Below, piece by piece: positions 41,357 through 49,899 of a stretch of DNA of 51,267 bases (its first letter is position 1; every line of letters starts with the position of its first letter). The notes under the pieces were generated by a model, which worked only from the letters and a program-made list of their open reading frames with translations, was not told the origin of the DNA and did no database searches. The translations under genes and the position numbers were made by a program. The stretch is from an uncultured Clostridia bacterium (lineage in GTDB: Bacteria; Bacillota; Clostridia; Christensenellales; CAG-917): NCBI GenBank assembly GCA_934233745.1, contig CAKQGN010000009.1, forward strand, positions 5,001 through 56,267, in the 5' to 3' direction.

Positions 41357-42286
41357 TTAGGCTTTGCCGTTGCAGCCAAGCACGTCAACCAATTTGTGCT
41401 TCACAACCTGCTTCACCGCTTCTCTTGCCGGTCCGAGATATTGACGAGGATCGAAATGAGAAGGATTGAGAGCAAAATGCTCACGGATTGCACCGGTGAC
41501 TGCGAGTCTGAGGTCGGAGTCGATGTTGATCTTGCAAACAGCCATGGAAGCTGCTTTGCGGAGCATGTCTTCGGGGACGCCTTGTGCGCCGGGCATACTG
41601 CCGCCGTATTGATTGATTTTTGCGACAAGCTCTTGCGGGACGGATGAGGCACCGTGCAAAACGATGGGGAATCCGGGCAAACGTTTGCTGACTTCTTCAA
41701 GGATGTCGAAACGAAGTTGCGGTTGACCTTTGAACTTGTATGCGCCGTGAGAAGTGCCGATTGCGATTGCCAATGAATCGACGCCGGTCTTGCCGACAAA
41801 CTCTTCGACTTGATCGGGATCGGTGAATTGAGCGTCTTTTGCGGCGACGTTTACGGCATCTTCGATGCCGGCGAGCTTGCCGAGTTCAGCCTCGACGACA
41901 ACGCCGTGATCGTGTGCATATTCGACAACTTGTCTTGTTATCGAGATATTTTCGGCAAACGGATGTGCGCTTGCGTCGATCATAACGGATGTGAAACCGC
42001 TGTCAACGCAGTCTTTGCAAAGAGCGAAGCTGTCGCCGTGGTCGAGGTGCAAGCAAATGGGAAGACCGCTTGTTTCGACTGCCGCTTCAACCATTTTGGT
42101 GAGATATGTGGTGTTTGCATATTTTCTTGCGCCGGAGGAAACTTGAAGAATAAGCGGGGCTTGTTCTTCGGTTGCCGCTTCAACGATACCTTGGATGATT
42201 TCCATGTTGTTGACGTTGAATGCGCCGATTGCGTAACCGCCTGCATATGCTTTTTTGAACATTTCGGTTGTTGTAACTAATGGCAT
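41357..42286 (-). CDS. fba: Class II fructose-1,6-bisphosphate aldolase
   Basis: This glycolytic zinc enzyme reversibly splits fructose-1,6-bisphosphate to DHAP and glyceraldehyde-3-phosphate. At 309 residues it starts at 42286, after TTGGAGGCAACACT. AIGAFNVNNME near 19 opens the barrel, LHLDHGDSF near 79 has the zinc His and catalytic Asp, EAELGKLAG near 131 has a metal Glu, IGTSHGAYK near 176 and VLHGASSVP near 207 bear further zinc His and phosphate-binding residues, and KINIDSDLRLA near 254 closes the site. It resembles the Bacillus FbaA group. It is monocistronic and ends at an elaborate nested terminator. Confidence 0.97.
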   Translation of the reverse strand: MPLVTTTEMFKKAYAGGYAIGAFNVNNMEIIQGIVEAATEEQAPLILQVSSGARKYANTTYLTKMVEAAVETSGLPICLHLDHGDSFALCKDCVDSGFTSVMIDASAHPFAENISITRQVVEYAHDHGVVVEAELGKLAGIEDAVNVAAKDAQFTDPDQVEEFVGKTGVDSLAIAIGTSHGAYKFKGQPQLRFDILEEVSKRLPGFPIVLHGASSVPQELVAKINQYGGSMPGAQGVPEDMLRKAASMAVCKINIDSDLRLAVTGAIREHFALNPSHFDPRQYLGPAREAVKQVVKHKLVDVLGCNGKA

Positions 42287-42387
42287 AGTGTTGCCTCCAA
42301 AATTTATTTCGTCAACATTATACAACCTTACAAAGAAAAACACAACCGTTTATATCAAAATCTCGGTTGTGTTTGAATTTTCAAAAA

Positions 42388-43233
42388 TCAGATGAGGTCG
42401 TCCTTGTCGACGATTGATTTGTTTCGTTTTTCGTCATGTCCTATGACAATGTGCTTGTCGCCGTTTTCGTCGATGTACTCCTTTTTGATGAGGACTTTTC
42501 CGTCTTCATCCGCCTCTTTTTTGAGAACGGCAAGCTCGTATTCGCTCTTGTTTGCGTACTTTCCAAGCTCTTCTTTACGTTTTTTTTCAAGGCGTTTCGA
42601 GCGGGAAAAATACAGCGTAAGAGCAAGTGCTATCGCCAGAACGACAAAACCGTAAAGAAAAACGTCCGCATACTGTCTTGGCAAAAAATACGCAATTGTG
42701 GTCAATATCAAGCCGGCAACGATATTTCCCAAAAACACGGCGAGCGATGCCTTCCAGACGGGAAAATCCAAAAAGCTGCCGATGCACGAGCCCGTCCACG
42801 CCCCCGTCATAGGAAGGGGTATCGCTACAAAAACGAACAGTCCCAAAAACTTTTTTCCGTCTTTGGACATTGATTTTCGGCTGTGCTTTGATTTTATTTC
42901 GTCGATTTTTTCGGTTCTTTCTTCGCTATATGCGCTCTGCGCTCTGTCGGCAAGGTTTGCTTCCATGCGCTTTGCGAGCTTGGAAAACCATTTCGAGCGG
43001 CGCAATTTCCTCAAAAACGGTCTGGTGACGAGAATAAGAGGCACGATGACGGTCGTCGAACCCGCAATACAACAAAGCATGCCGAGCATCATTTCCTGAA
43101 TGGTGTCGAACATATACGGCATAAACAAAATCGCCCCGCGAAGTTCGATTATCGGGATAATGGAAATCACGTACAGCGTCAGATACGGATTGCCTATGGC
43201 GTCGCTAATTTGGGTGATCAAATCCTGAATCAT
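42388..43233 (-). CDS. COG2426-type small multidrug export-like membrane protein
   Basis: This 281-residue protein starts at 43233 after GAGGAG; a longer open frame to 43380 would run through the divergent promoter. PIIELRGAILFMP near 30 and FVAIPLPMTGAWTGSCIGSF near 140 are the two signature loops of the Sm_multidrug_ex family (related to DedA-like fold proteins), each followed by hydrophobic helices. A charged loop (about 75-125, with REKIDEIKSKH-like sequence) and a C-terminal acidic/basic tail (about 215-281, KKEADEDGK, VIGHDEK) are cytosolic. The transport role in the family name is unproven. It is divergent from the TtcA-like gene. Confidence 0.85.
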   Translation of the reverse strand: MIQDLITQISDAIGNPYLTLYVISIIPIIELRGAILFMPYMFDTIQEMMLGMLCCIAGSTTVIVPLILVTRPFLRKLRRSKWFSKLAKRMEANLADRAQSAYSEERTEKIDEIKSKHSRKSMSKDGKKFLGLFVFVAIPLPMTGAWTGSCIGSFLDFPVWKASLAVFLGNIVAGLILTTIAYFLPRQYADVFLYGFVVLAIALALTLYFSRSKRLEKKRKEELGKYANKSEYELAVLKKEADEDGKVLIKKEYIDENGDKHIVIGHDEKRNKSIVDKDDLI

Positions 43234-43303
43234 TGCCTTTGCTCCTCGAATCAAAGTATAAGTTACGTCGTCATTTATGTCAAGGCGATTTGCTTTGTTC
43301 CGC

Positions 43304-43332
43304 TTGCAAAATAACGCGCGCTTATATATAAT
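43304..43332 (+). promoter_or_regulatory. Promoter of the ttcA-like gene
   Basis: TTGCAA (43304-43309), 17 bp, TATAAT (43327-43332); the expected start lies about 36 bp before the ATG. Confidence 0.7.
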
Positions 43333-43374
43333 TTTATCAAAATAATATATTTCGGTTTTACATAAAATAGGACT

Positions 43375-44106
43375 ATGCAAAAGATTCTATCCGCAATGAG
43401 AAGAGCCGTTCAGGACTATCATATGATCGAGGACGGCGACAGAATTTTCGTGGGGCTGTCGGGAGGAAAGGACAGCACCTTGCTTCTGCGCGCGCTTGCC
43501 GACTACCGCCGCTTCTCCCCCGAGAGATACAGCCTTGAAGCAATCACCGTGGATATGGGGCTGAAAGACACAAACAAAAAAGAACTTCAAGCCCTGATAG
43601 ACTACTGCGAAAGTCTGAACGTACCCCACCACCTCTTACAAACGGATATTGCCGAAATCATATTTGACGAACGCAAGGAATCAAATCCCTGCTCTCTTTG
43701 CGCAAAGATGAGAAGGGGCGCGCTTAACAACGAAATAAATCGCCTGGGCGGCGGAAAACTTGCCCTCGGTCACAATGCAGACGACGTTGCCGAAACCATG
43801 CTGCTGTCTTTGTTGTACGAGGGCAGATTCTCATGCTTCCCTCCCACAGCGTATATGGACAAATCGGGCGTAGCCCTCATCCGTCCTTTCATATATCTTG
43901 AAGAATACGATATAAAATCCGCGGTGAAACGCCAAAACTTGCCCATCGTCAACAATCCTTGCCCTATGAACCACGAGTCGCAACGAGAATATATGAAAAA
44001 CCTCATCAAGACCATATGCAAGGATATTCCTTTTGCCAAACAGCGCATACTCGGCGCAATATATCACCCCGAACGAAACAACCTTTGGGAAAAACCCGAA
44101 AACTAA
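43375..44106 (+). CDS. ttcA: TtcA-like tRNA 2-thiocytidine biosynthesis protein
   Basis: This 243-residue PP-loop ATPase adenylates a tRNA base (C32 in TtcA) for sulfur transfer and uses an iron-sulfur cluster. VGLSGGKDSTLLL near 27 is the PP loop. CSLCAKMRRG near 105 gives the CxxC pair, and the third cysteine lies in VNNPCPMN near 196, the pattern for a [4Fe-4S] cluster. LALGHNADDVAETML near 130 is the conserved central motif. The ribosome site is weak (TAGGACT). A terminator follows. Thiolation of another position is possible in Gram-positive relatives. Confidence 0.9.
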   Translation: MQKILSAMRRAVQDYHMIEDGDRIFVGLSGGKDSTLLLRALADYRRFSPERYSLEAITVDMGLKDTNKKELQALIDYCESLNVPHHLLQTDIAEIIFDERKESNPCSLCAKMRRGALNNEINRLGGGKLALGHNADDVAETMLLSLLYEGRFSCFPPTAYMDKSGVALIRPFIYLEEYDIKSAVKRQNLPIVNNPCPMNHESQREYMKNLIKTICKDIPFAKQRILGAIYHPERNNLWEKPEN

Positions 44107-44109
44107 TCG

Positions 44110-44137
44110 AAAACGGCACAAAAAGTGCCGTTTTTTT
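44110..44137. terminator. Terminator between ttcA and the subtilase
   Basis: AAAACGGCAC, AAAAA, GTGCCGTTTT followed by more T; bidirectional. Confidence 0.9.
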
Positions 44138-44185
44138 ATTTTTGTTTGTGTTATCGATATAAAAGCCGTTCTGTTGGCCGTTTTT

Positions 44186-46096
44186 TTAGTTTTGCTCCGA
44201 AACTCCTTTTTGCGCCTTTTTCTTACGCACAGAAAGAACCGCCAGCGTCGTCACCGCCGCAACGATGAGAACCAACCCGACTACCAACATCGACAAATCG
44301 AACGGACGAGCGATGAACGACTTGACGTTTGCGGTAAATTTGTACTGATAATCCACCACAGCCTCATCGCCGTAGCGAGCCGTGATGTAATACGTACCCG
44401 CTTTTTTCGGTGTAAAATCGAAAGTTTCGCCCGATGCGACATACTTGCCGTTGACATACCACTTTGTTTCCACGTCCGGATTGAGATATTTTACTCCCGT
44501 AAGTGCGAAACGAGTTGTTTCTGTCGAATAAAGCGTTGCGGACGAGGGGGCGTCCGATACGTCTTTTTGCGCCTCGTTTGCCAACGTTACTCTCACTTCT
44601 CCGACATAATAGTTGCCGTACTCAACGTGGATTTGCACTGTCTGCACAACCGCATACCCCGGAATTTTTGCCGTGATAACAAAATCTCCGCCACGCGTCG
44701 GCGTATAAACCGTACTTGTGCCGCTGCCTATCATGGCGGGGTCGGAAACGGCGGTGTCATCGTCTGCGGATTTTATCCTTGTCACGCTCCATTCAAGCGT
44801 ATTCTCGATGTCCGGATCGACTTTTCCCACTGGATTGACTTGCGCAAGAAACTCAATCGGCGACGCACTGTCCGCCCGCATATATATCATGCCGGCGTAA
44901 TCTCCCGTGCCGAGAGTTCCGTTGTGTCTGATTGCAATCGATTTGGGCGTTTCATAGTCGAATTTAATGCTGTCGATGTCACCGCTCGCAATAGATTTGA
45001 AATCAAGACATCTAAACGTCAAATCGTTTTTTGCAAGCGTTTTCGTAAGCAGTGCGCTCACTGTTTTTGCAAGTTTTACGGAGTCGATATCTTTGCCTTC
45101 GATTTGACATCTCAACTTCAAAAGAGCGGTTGCAAAACTCGCAAACGTTGCAGACATGCTTGTGCCTTGTTCCGTGCCGTATGTGCTTGCCGTCTGATAA
45201 CCTTTCGATGTCCAGATGCCGTAGCCCGGAGCGCAAAGCGTGTATGTCGCTCCGAAGTTGGAGGTCGAATACAATTCGTTTTTATACTGATTCATCACCG
45301 ACACAACGCCGGGATACGCCGCGGGATAAAACAAATCGTTTGCGTTTTGGTCGGACTTTTTGTTGTTGCCTGCCGCCGCCACGACCACCGATTTGCGACG
45401 AGCGTTTTCGACCGCAGTCGCAAAAGCACTCTCCTCCGTTTCGGTGAGTTCTTTCTTTTTTTTGAGGTCGGCAATATTTGCAGCGGTCAAGCCGAGTGAC
45501 ATATTGATGACGTCTGCTTTTGCGTTGTCAACCGCCCAGTTTATCGCGCTCGTAAGACTTGTCAGTTTGAAATTGTCACGGTTGCCGTCGTTTGCTTTGA
45601 TGCTTTCGTTTGCTTTGATGGGATAAATCTTGATGTAATTTTCAAGCCCGAATTCACGAATGAGCATTGCGATACTGCCGGCAACCGCACTTCCGTGTTT
45701 GCTCGTGGCATCGCTTATATCCACGTTCCCCTCGCTGTCCGCACCGGAGAGCGAATTGTATCCGAGTATATCGCCTTTTGCGTTTTTGCAAAGAACGCTG
45801 ACGCCGTTTTTATCGTCCGCAAAAAGCTCGTGTTTTGCGTCGATACCCGTATCGACAACGGCAATCACAACAGGTTTTGCAATTTTGCTTTTATCCCATT
45901 TCGCAACAATGTCTTTGGCGGCAGCGATATCGAGGTAGTCTGCGCCGTAATACCACAGAGATTCAAAGTCCTTTCCTCCCCAGCTAAAAGCATCGGCAAC
46001 GGACGACGGCGCAAAAATCATGGCGAAAACGCTTGCCGACAAAATTGCGACAAGCAACACGATTGCCATTGTTTTTTTGCAGAATGATTGTGTCAT
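44186..46096 (-). CDS. Membrane-anchored subtilisin-like serine protease (S8)
   Basis: This 636-residue exported protease has a signal peptide at about 10-36 (MAIVLLVAILSASVFAMIFA). The catalytic triad is in order: Asp82 in AVVDTGID, His134 in TSKHGSAVAGS and Ser313 in GTSMSATFAS, with the oxyanion Asn in AAAGNNK near 240. Residues about 375-590 are two or three Ig-like beta domains (PTRGGDFVITAKIPGYAVVQ, TPKKAGTYYITARYG). A C-terminal helix (LSMLVVGLVLIVAAVTTLAV, about 600-622) with a basic tail anchors it. AGGTTGAT precedes the ATG. It probably processes surface proteins or degrades peptides outside; gltX lies upstream by 40 bp on the same strand. Confidence 0.95.
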   Translation of the reverse strand: MTQSFCKKTMAIVLLVAILSASVFAMIFAPSSVADAFSWGGKDFESLWYYGADYLDIAAAKDIVAKWDKSKIAKPVVIAVVDTGIDAKHELFADDKNGVSVLCKNAKGDILGYNSLSGADSEGNVDISDATSKHGSAVAGSIAMLIREFGLENYIKIYPIKANESIKANDGNRDNFKLTSLTSAINWAVDNAKADVINMSLGLTAANIADLKKKKELTETEESAFATAVENARRKSVVVAAAGNNKKSDQNANDLFYPAAYPGVVSVMNQYKNELYSTSNFGATYTLCAPGYGIWTSKGYQTASTYGTEQGTSMSATFASFATALLKLRCQIEGKDIDSVKLAKTVSALLTKTLAKNDLTFRCLDFKSIASGDIDSIKFDYETPKSIAIRHNGTLGTGDYAGMIYMRADSASPIEFLAQVNPVGKVDPDIENTLEWSVTRIKSADDDTAVSDPAMIGSGTSTVYTPTRGGDFVITAKIPGYAVVQTVQIHVEYGNYYVGEVRVTLANEAQKDVSDAPSSATLYSTETTRFALTGVKYLNPDVETKWYVNGKYVASGETFDFTPKKAGTYYITARYGDEAVVDYQYKFTANVKSFIARPFDLSMLVVGLVLIVAAVTTLAVLSVRKKKAQKGVSEQN

Positions 46097-46136
46097 ATCA
46101 ACCTAATATAGTGTTTATCTCATCAAAACCACAGGT

Positions 46137-47585
46137 TTATCTTGCGTTTTTGAGAAGTTCGAGAGAATAATTCAAGCGACGCAGCGTTTCGTCCTTTTTG
46201 AGAACCATAGCCATTTCGATTGCTCCGCCGGGAGTTACGGGCGCGCCCGTCAAAGCAACGCGCATGGAGAACATAACCTGTCCGCCCTTCATACCCGCTT
46301 GCTCGGCGCAGGTTTTGATTTGCTCCTTGATTGCGTCCGCGCTCCAATCCTCGAAGTCTTTGAGTGCGTCAATCGACACTTCAATCGCTTTGAGAGCAAC
46401 GTCTTTGTCCACTTTCATTTTTTGGTGAACGTACATGCCGAGGTCGTAGTCGCCAAACTCATTGAGGAATGCGAGTTTTTCGGGTATTTCGCTCAAAATG
46501 TCAACTCTTGTTTGCATGAGCGACGCAAGTTCTTTTATGTCGTAATCTTTTCCGTCAATCGATTTTTCTATCCACGGCGTTGCAACTTTTTCAAAGTCCT
46601 CTGCGCTCATAGCTTTGAGATATTCGCCGTTGAGCCAACGCATTTTTGCCTCGTCGAAAATGGAGCTTGAGTGCGAAATGCCGTCAACGTCAAATGCCTC
46701 TATCATCTCCTGCATGGTCATCTTCTCTTTGTTGTCCTTTGGACACCAACCAAGAAGCGCAATATAATTGACGACCGCTTCGGGCAAGTAACCCTTTGCG
46801 ATGAAGTCCTCGAAGTTGGCATCGCCAAAGCGTTTTGAGAGTTTTCTTGTTGCGTCTTTCATAATCGGAGGAAGATGCATATACTTTGGTCTTTCCCAAC
46901 CGAATGCGTCGTAAATAAGATTGTATTTAGGCGTTGAACTCAAATACTCCGTGCCTCTTATGACGTGCGTTATTCCCATAAGGTGGTCGTCCACGACGTT
47001 TGCAAAGTTGTAGGTGGGAAGACCGTCGCTCTTCAAAAGCACGCCGTCCTCGATGTCGGCACTGTCAACGCTTATCTCGCCGAAAACCATGTCGGTGTAA
47101 CTCGACACGACGCCCTCGGGCACTTTTTGGCGGATTACATAAGGCTCGCCTGCGGCAAGTCGTCTTTGCACTTCCTCTTTTGATAGGTTGCGGCAGTGCT
47201 TGTCATATGTGTGAACGCCGTTGCCGTCTTTGAGACTTTCAAGCCTTTCCTTGTCGCAGAAACAATAGTATGCCCCGCCGAGTTCGACAAGTTTTTCGGC
47301 ATACTCTTTGTAAAGCCCCATTCTTTGAGTTTGAACGTACGGACCGTAGCCGCCGTCCTTATCCGGACCTTCGTCGTATGTTATGCCTGCGGTCGCAAGC
47401 GTGCGATATACCATCTCAACCGCCCCTTCGACCTTGCGCTCCTGATCGGTGTCCTCGATGCGAAGAATAAACTTTCCGTTGTTTTTGCGAGCAAACAAAA
47501 ATGCGTACAATCCCGTGCGCAAATTGCCGATGTGCATAAATCCCGTCGGTGACGGAGCAAATCTTGTTCTTACTGTGTCACTCAT
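46137..47585 (-). CDS. gltX: Glutamyl-tRNA synthetase
   Basis: This class I synthetase of 482 residues charges tRNA-Glu (and possibly tRNA-Gln when GatCAB is present). The HIGH-type motif is FAPSPTGFMHIGNLRTGLY at 9-27, RIEDTDQER near 42 is typical, and KLSKRFGD near 247 is the KMSKS-type loop. The helical anticodon-binding half is complete (residues 330-482). Its ATG overlaps the radC stop by 8 nt (ATGAGTGA), so the genes are coupled. It is discriminating or non-discriminating type; sequence alone does not settle which. Confidence 0.97.
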   Translation of the reverse strand: MSDTVRTRFAPSPTGFMHIGNLRTGLYAFLFARKNNGKFILRIEDTDQERKVEGAVEMVYRTLATAGITYDEGPDKDGGYGPYVQTQRMGLYKEYAEKLVELGGAYYCFCDKERLESLKDGNGVHTYDKHCRNLSKEEVQRRLAAGEPYVIRQKVPEGVVSSYTDMVFGEISVDSADIEDGVLLKSDGLPTYNFANVVDDHLMGITHVIRGTEYLSSTPKYNLIYDAFGWERPKYMHLPPIMKDATRKLSKRFGDANFEDFIAKGYLPEAVVNYIALLGWCPKDNKEKMTMQEMIEAFDVDGISHSSSIFDEAKMRWLNGEYLKAMSAEDFEKVATPWIEKSIDGKDYDIKELASLMQTRVDILSEIPEKLAFLNEFGDYDLGMYVHQKMKVDKDVALKAIEVSIDALKDFEDWSADAIKEQIKTCAEQAGMKGGQVMFSMRVALTGAPVTPGGAIEMAMVLKKDETLRRLNYSLELLKNAR

Positions 47586-48312
47586 AAAATGCTATACCTT
47601 CTTTTAAGCCTTCTTGCAGGTTTTTGATTTTGTCTATAGTGCCTCGCTCTTCAAAGGAATAATACTCGCTTCCCGAAAAGATGAGGTGATCCTGAAGTTC
47701 GACGCCGATGCCCGAAAGCGTCGACATTGCCTCTTGAGTCATATTGACGTCTTTTTGTGACGGCAAGAGATTGCCGCTCGGATGATTGTGCGCGATAAGT
47801 ATCGCGCTTGCGCCCGTTCTCAATGCGAAATCTACGATTTTTCTGACATCCAGACGAACGGTATCACCGCTGCCTTGCTCGATAATCTCGCATTTGATGA
47901 GCTTGTCATGCGCATCCAAAGCCGCAACGCAAACATGTTCCTGATTGAGCCCGAACAGCCTCGCGCACAAAAAATTGCGCGCTATACCTCTGCCCGATAA
48001 GTCCTGCCTCGACGAACTGTCGTTGTTCACGCCGTCCACATAAGCCCTGAATACGTCGGGCAACGTTGCCAGAAACAACGCCGCGTTTTGAGTCATTCCG
48101 CTCACCTTGGCCAAATCCTCTTCACTTGCGTTGAGTACGCCCGAAAGCGACGAAAATCTGTCTATAAGTGCGTGTGCGATCTCGTTGGTGTCTTTCCTCG
48201 GCACAAACGAAAAGAGTAAATACTCAAGGATTTCGTGTTGCTGAAACGAACCTATGCCGCCTTTTCGTATTCTATCGCGCATACGCGCCCTATGCCCGTC
48301 GTGAATGCCCAT
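47578..48312 (-). CDS. radC: RadC family JAMM protein
   Basis: This 244-residue protein starts at 48312 after CGGAGCTGTGATATT; the longer open frame runs back into the upstream gene. Residues 1-100 hold the UPF0758 helix-hairpin-helix part (EILEYLLFSF, VSGMTQNAALFLATL). The C-terminal JAMM domain has LIAHNHPSGNLLPSQKD near 172, with His-x-His and Asp zinc ligands, and FSGSEYYSF near 216. The expected HSE/HxH pattern is complete, so it is probably a zinc metalloprotein. Biological role in the family is unresolved; the original DNA-repair link of RadC is doubtful. Embedded between a small gene and gltX in one operon. Confidence 0.93.
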   Translation of the reverse strand: MGIHDGHRARMRDRIRKGGIGSFQQHEILEYLLFSFVPRKDTNEIAHALIDRFSSLSGVLNASEEDLAKVSGMTQNAALFLATLPDVFRAYVDGVNNDSSSRQDLSGRGIARNFLCARLFGLNQEHVCVAALDAHDKLIKCEIIEQGSGDTVRLDVRKIVDFALRTGASAILIAHNHPSGNLLPSQKDVNMTQEAMSTLSGIGVELQDHLIFSGSEYYSFEERGTIDKIKNLQEGLKEGIAFYE

Positions 48313-48316
48313 AATA

Positions 48317-48733
48317 TCACAGCTCCGGATACATCTTAAACACGCTTTCATCAAGCTTCACAAGCCTGACGAGAATGGTGAGTGCTTCTTCTTCGTCCTT
48401 GAATCCGTATGTTTTTCCGATAACTTTCCATGCGCCGTATGCATGCAAAAAATCATACCAAAAATAACACTCGTCCTGCAACTGGAAGATTTCGAGATAA
48501 TTGAAAGTTTCATACTTGCTCCATTTGCGCAACACCTCTATGAGCGACATCACCTCCTGATTGTCGTCATAGCGTGCATGAATGAATTGAAGCATGTATT
48601 TTTTTACTTCCTTTGAAAAGGTCATAACGCCTTGTTTGGCGTTTTCTATATCCTTCAAAATGAGTGCGATTTCTTCGTCACCGCTGTGTTTTTTGAGGAT
48701 TTTTTGACACGGAAATGCAAATGCGTTCGTCAT
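48317..48733 (-). CDS. Hypothetical 138-residue protein, possibly leaderless
   Basis: I recognise no family. The product is rich in Lys, Glu and aromatic residues and appears all-helical (KWSKYETFNYLEIFQLQDEC, FWYDFLHAYGAW), with no signal or membrane helix. It ends 4 nt before the radC start, so it opens the radC-gltX operon. A strong promoter (TTGATT, 17 bp, TATAAT) ends only 8 nt before the ATG, which predicts a transcript starting about 2 nt from the start codon and no ribosome site. Confidence 0.75.
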   Translation of the reverse strand: MTNAFAFPCQKILKKHSGDEEIALILKDIENAKQGVMTFSKEVKKYMLQFIHARYDDNQEVMSLIEVLRKWSKYETFNYLEIFQLQDECYFWYDFLHAYGAWKVIGKTYGFKDEEEALTILVRLVKLDESVFKMYPEL

Positions 48734-48741
48734 ATTGTTAT

Positions 48742-48770
48742 ATTATAGACGATAAAAAGTTATAAATCAA
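48742..48770 (-). promoter_or_regulatory. Promoter at the start of the radC-gltX operon
   Basis: On the minus strand TTGATT (48765-48770), 17 bp, TATAAT (48742-48747). The predicted start site falls at about 48735, against ATG at 48733. Confidence 0.65.
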
Positions 48771-48816
48771 GATTTTTCGCGCAAGCGCGCACATTTACCT
48801 CACAATTGTAAAAAAT

Positions 48817-48882
48817 CTCAAAACAAATTGGCGCATTGCCTATATGCAAAAGCCGCAAAATTCATGTCGATTCTGTTTTGAG
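48817..48882 (-). terminator. Long-loop hairpin after the amidase gene
   Basis: CTCAAAACA (48817-48825 as read on plus) pairs with TGTTTTGAG (48874-48882); the minus-strand transcript ends in ATTTTTT. The 48-nt loop can pair internally (GGC...GCC). Confidence 0.5.
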
Positions 48883-48893
48883 GCGGTTCCTGT

Positions 48894-49616
48894 TCAACGA
48901 TTTGTGACATATCTCGCAATCGCACTACACAAAACAGCGGCTATCCTCATTTGATATTCGGTTTTTTGCAAATTTATTTCATCCGCATAGTTGCTCAAAA
49001 AACCGCATTCTACGATTGCCGACGGGTAAGGACTGCATTCCAAAAGATACTTCCGTGCGCATAATGCGCCATATTCCCTTCCGCCTTCCTTTGCGTTTAT
49101 TTCTTTGTTTAGCGCGTCTTGCAACGCGTTTGCAAACATTCGCCCTTCTTCGCTCGATTTTGAAAAAAACACTTGTGCGCCGCGCCTTGTCGGCATCGAA
49201 TAATAGTTCATGTGTATGCTCACCGCCACGCATGGTTTCACATCGTTGACAATCTGCCCTCTTCTGAACATATCCGCTCTCTTTTTATTGTCGCTTACTC
49301 CCAAAAACTTGTGCATCGCATCGTTTCTTCTGGTGTAAACGACATTGAATCCGCATGCCGAAAGCATCTCGCCCAGATAATTTGCTATGATTAGATTCAG
49401 CGTTTTCTCTTTTACGCCCGTTTTTGCACCGCTGACACCGCCGTCCTCGCCGCCGTGCCCCGCATCGACGACAACCGTGACAGTTTTCGGTTTTTCTCTT
49501 TTTATTGCATTCACGATAAAAGGCGAAGAAACGCAATACGCAAGAAAAAGCGCAACCGCACAACACAACCCCAACAACTTTTGCAAATTTTTATTACGAC
49601 ATATTTCGACACGCAT
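48894..49616 (-). CDS. N-acetylmuramoyl-L-alanine amidase (CwlD-like)
   Basis: This 240-residue Amidase_3 enzyme cleaves the amide between muramic acid and the stem peptide. It starts at 49616 (no good ribosome site; a frame back to 49706 is possible but lies in the DnaA-box region). A membrane helix (about 14-36) exports it. VVVDAGHGGEDGG near 48 has zinc ligands His54 and Glu57, VAVSIHMNYY near 139 the third His, and IVECGFLSN near 209 the catalytic Glu. SGAKTGVKEKTLNL is close to CwlD, which makes muramic-lactam in spore cortex, but no sporulation genes are nearby to prove this. Confidence 0.88.
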   Translation of the reverse strand: MRVEICRNKNLQKLLGLCCAVALFLAYCVSSPFIVNAIKREKPKTVTVVVDAGHGGEDGGVSGAKTGVKEKTLNLIIANYLGEMLSACGFNVVYTRRNDAMHKFLGVSDNKKRADMFRRGQIVNDVKPCVAVSIHMNYYSMPTRRGAQVFFSKSSEEGRMFANALQDALNKEINAKEGGREYGALCARKYLLECSPYPSAIVECGFLSNYADEINLQKTEYQMRIAAVLCSAIARYVTNR

Positions 49617-49662
49617 ATAGTTACAAATGAAAACATATTCATGCAAGCATAAAAATACCACC

Positions 49663-49718
49663 TTTTCCACAAAGTTATCCACATTTTGCCGTAAAAATGT
49701 GGACAACTCGGTGGATAA
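49663..49718. promoter_or_regulatory. Palindromic cluster of four DnaA-box-like sites
   Basis: TTTTCCACA (49663), TTATCCACA (49675, perfect consensus), TGTGGACAA (49698) and GGTGGATAA (49710) are spaced 12, 23 and 12 nt start to start. The two halves form an inverted repeat of about 25 bp per arm with four mismatches. It lies in the gap between the divergent amidase and PRC-barrel genes. Confidence 0.65.
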
Positions 49719-49899
49719 CCCCGTTTTTTCTTGTACAAAACGTATTTTTTCAATCAGAAGAATTTTGTCGAAAAAAGCGGTATTCTAATGTGGAATTCGA
49801 CATTTTGCGACAATTTTCCGACGCTCTATCTCGGTGTTTTTCCTGCGCATTTATCATAAAAACAACATAAAAAACATACTTTCAATCGAGGTGAAAATT

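Noticed and set aside
44033..45499. 488-codon plus-strand open frame
   Set aside because: Antisense to the subtilase with its intact catalytic triad; composition is rich in Arg, Cys and His as in other shadows.
48834..48960. Riboswitch-like structure after the amidase gene
   Set aside because: Only a long-loop hairpin with a U tract is seen; no known aptamer core and it is downstream of, not before, a gene.
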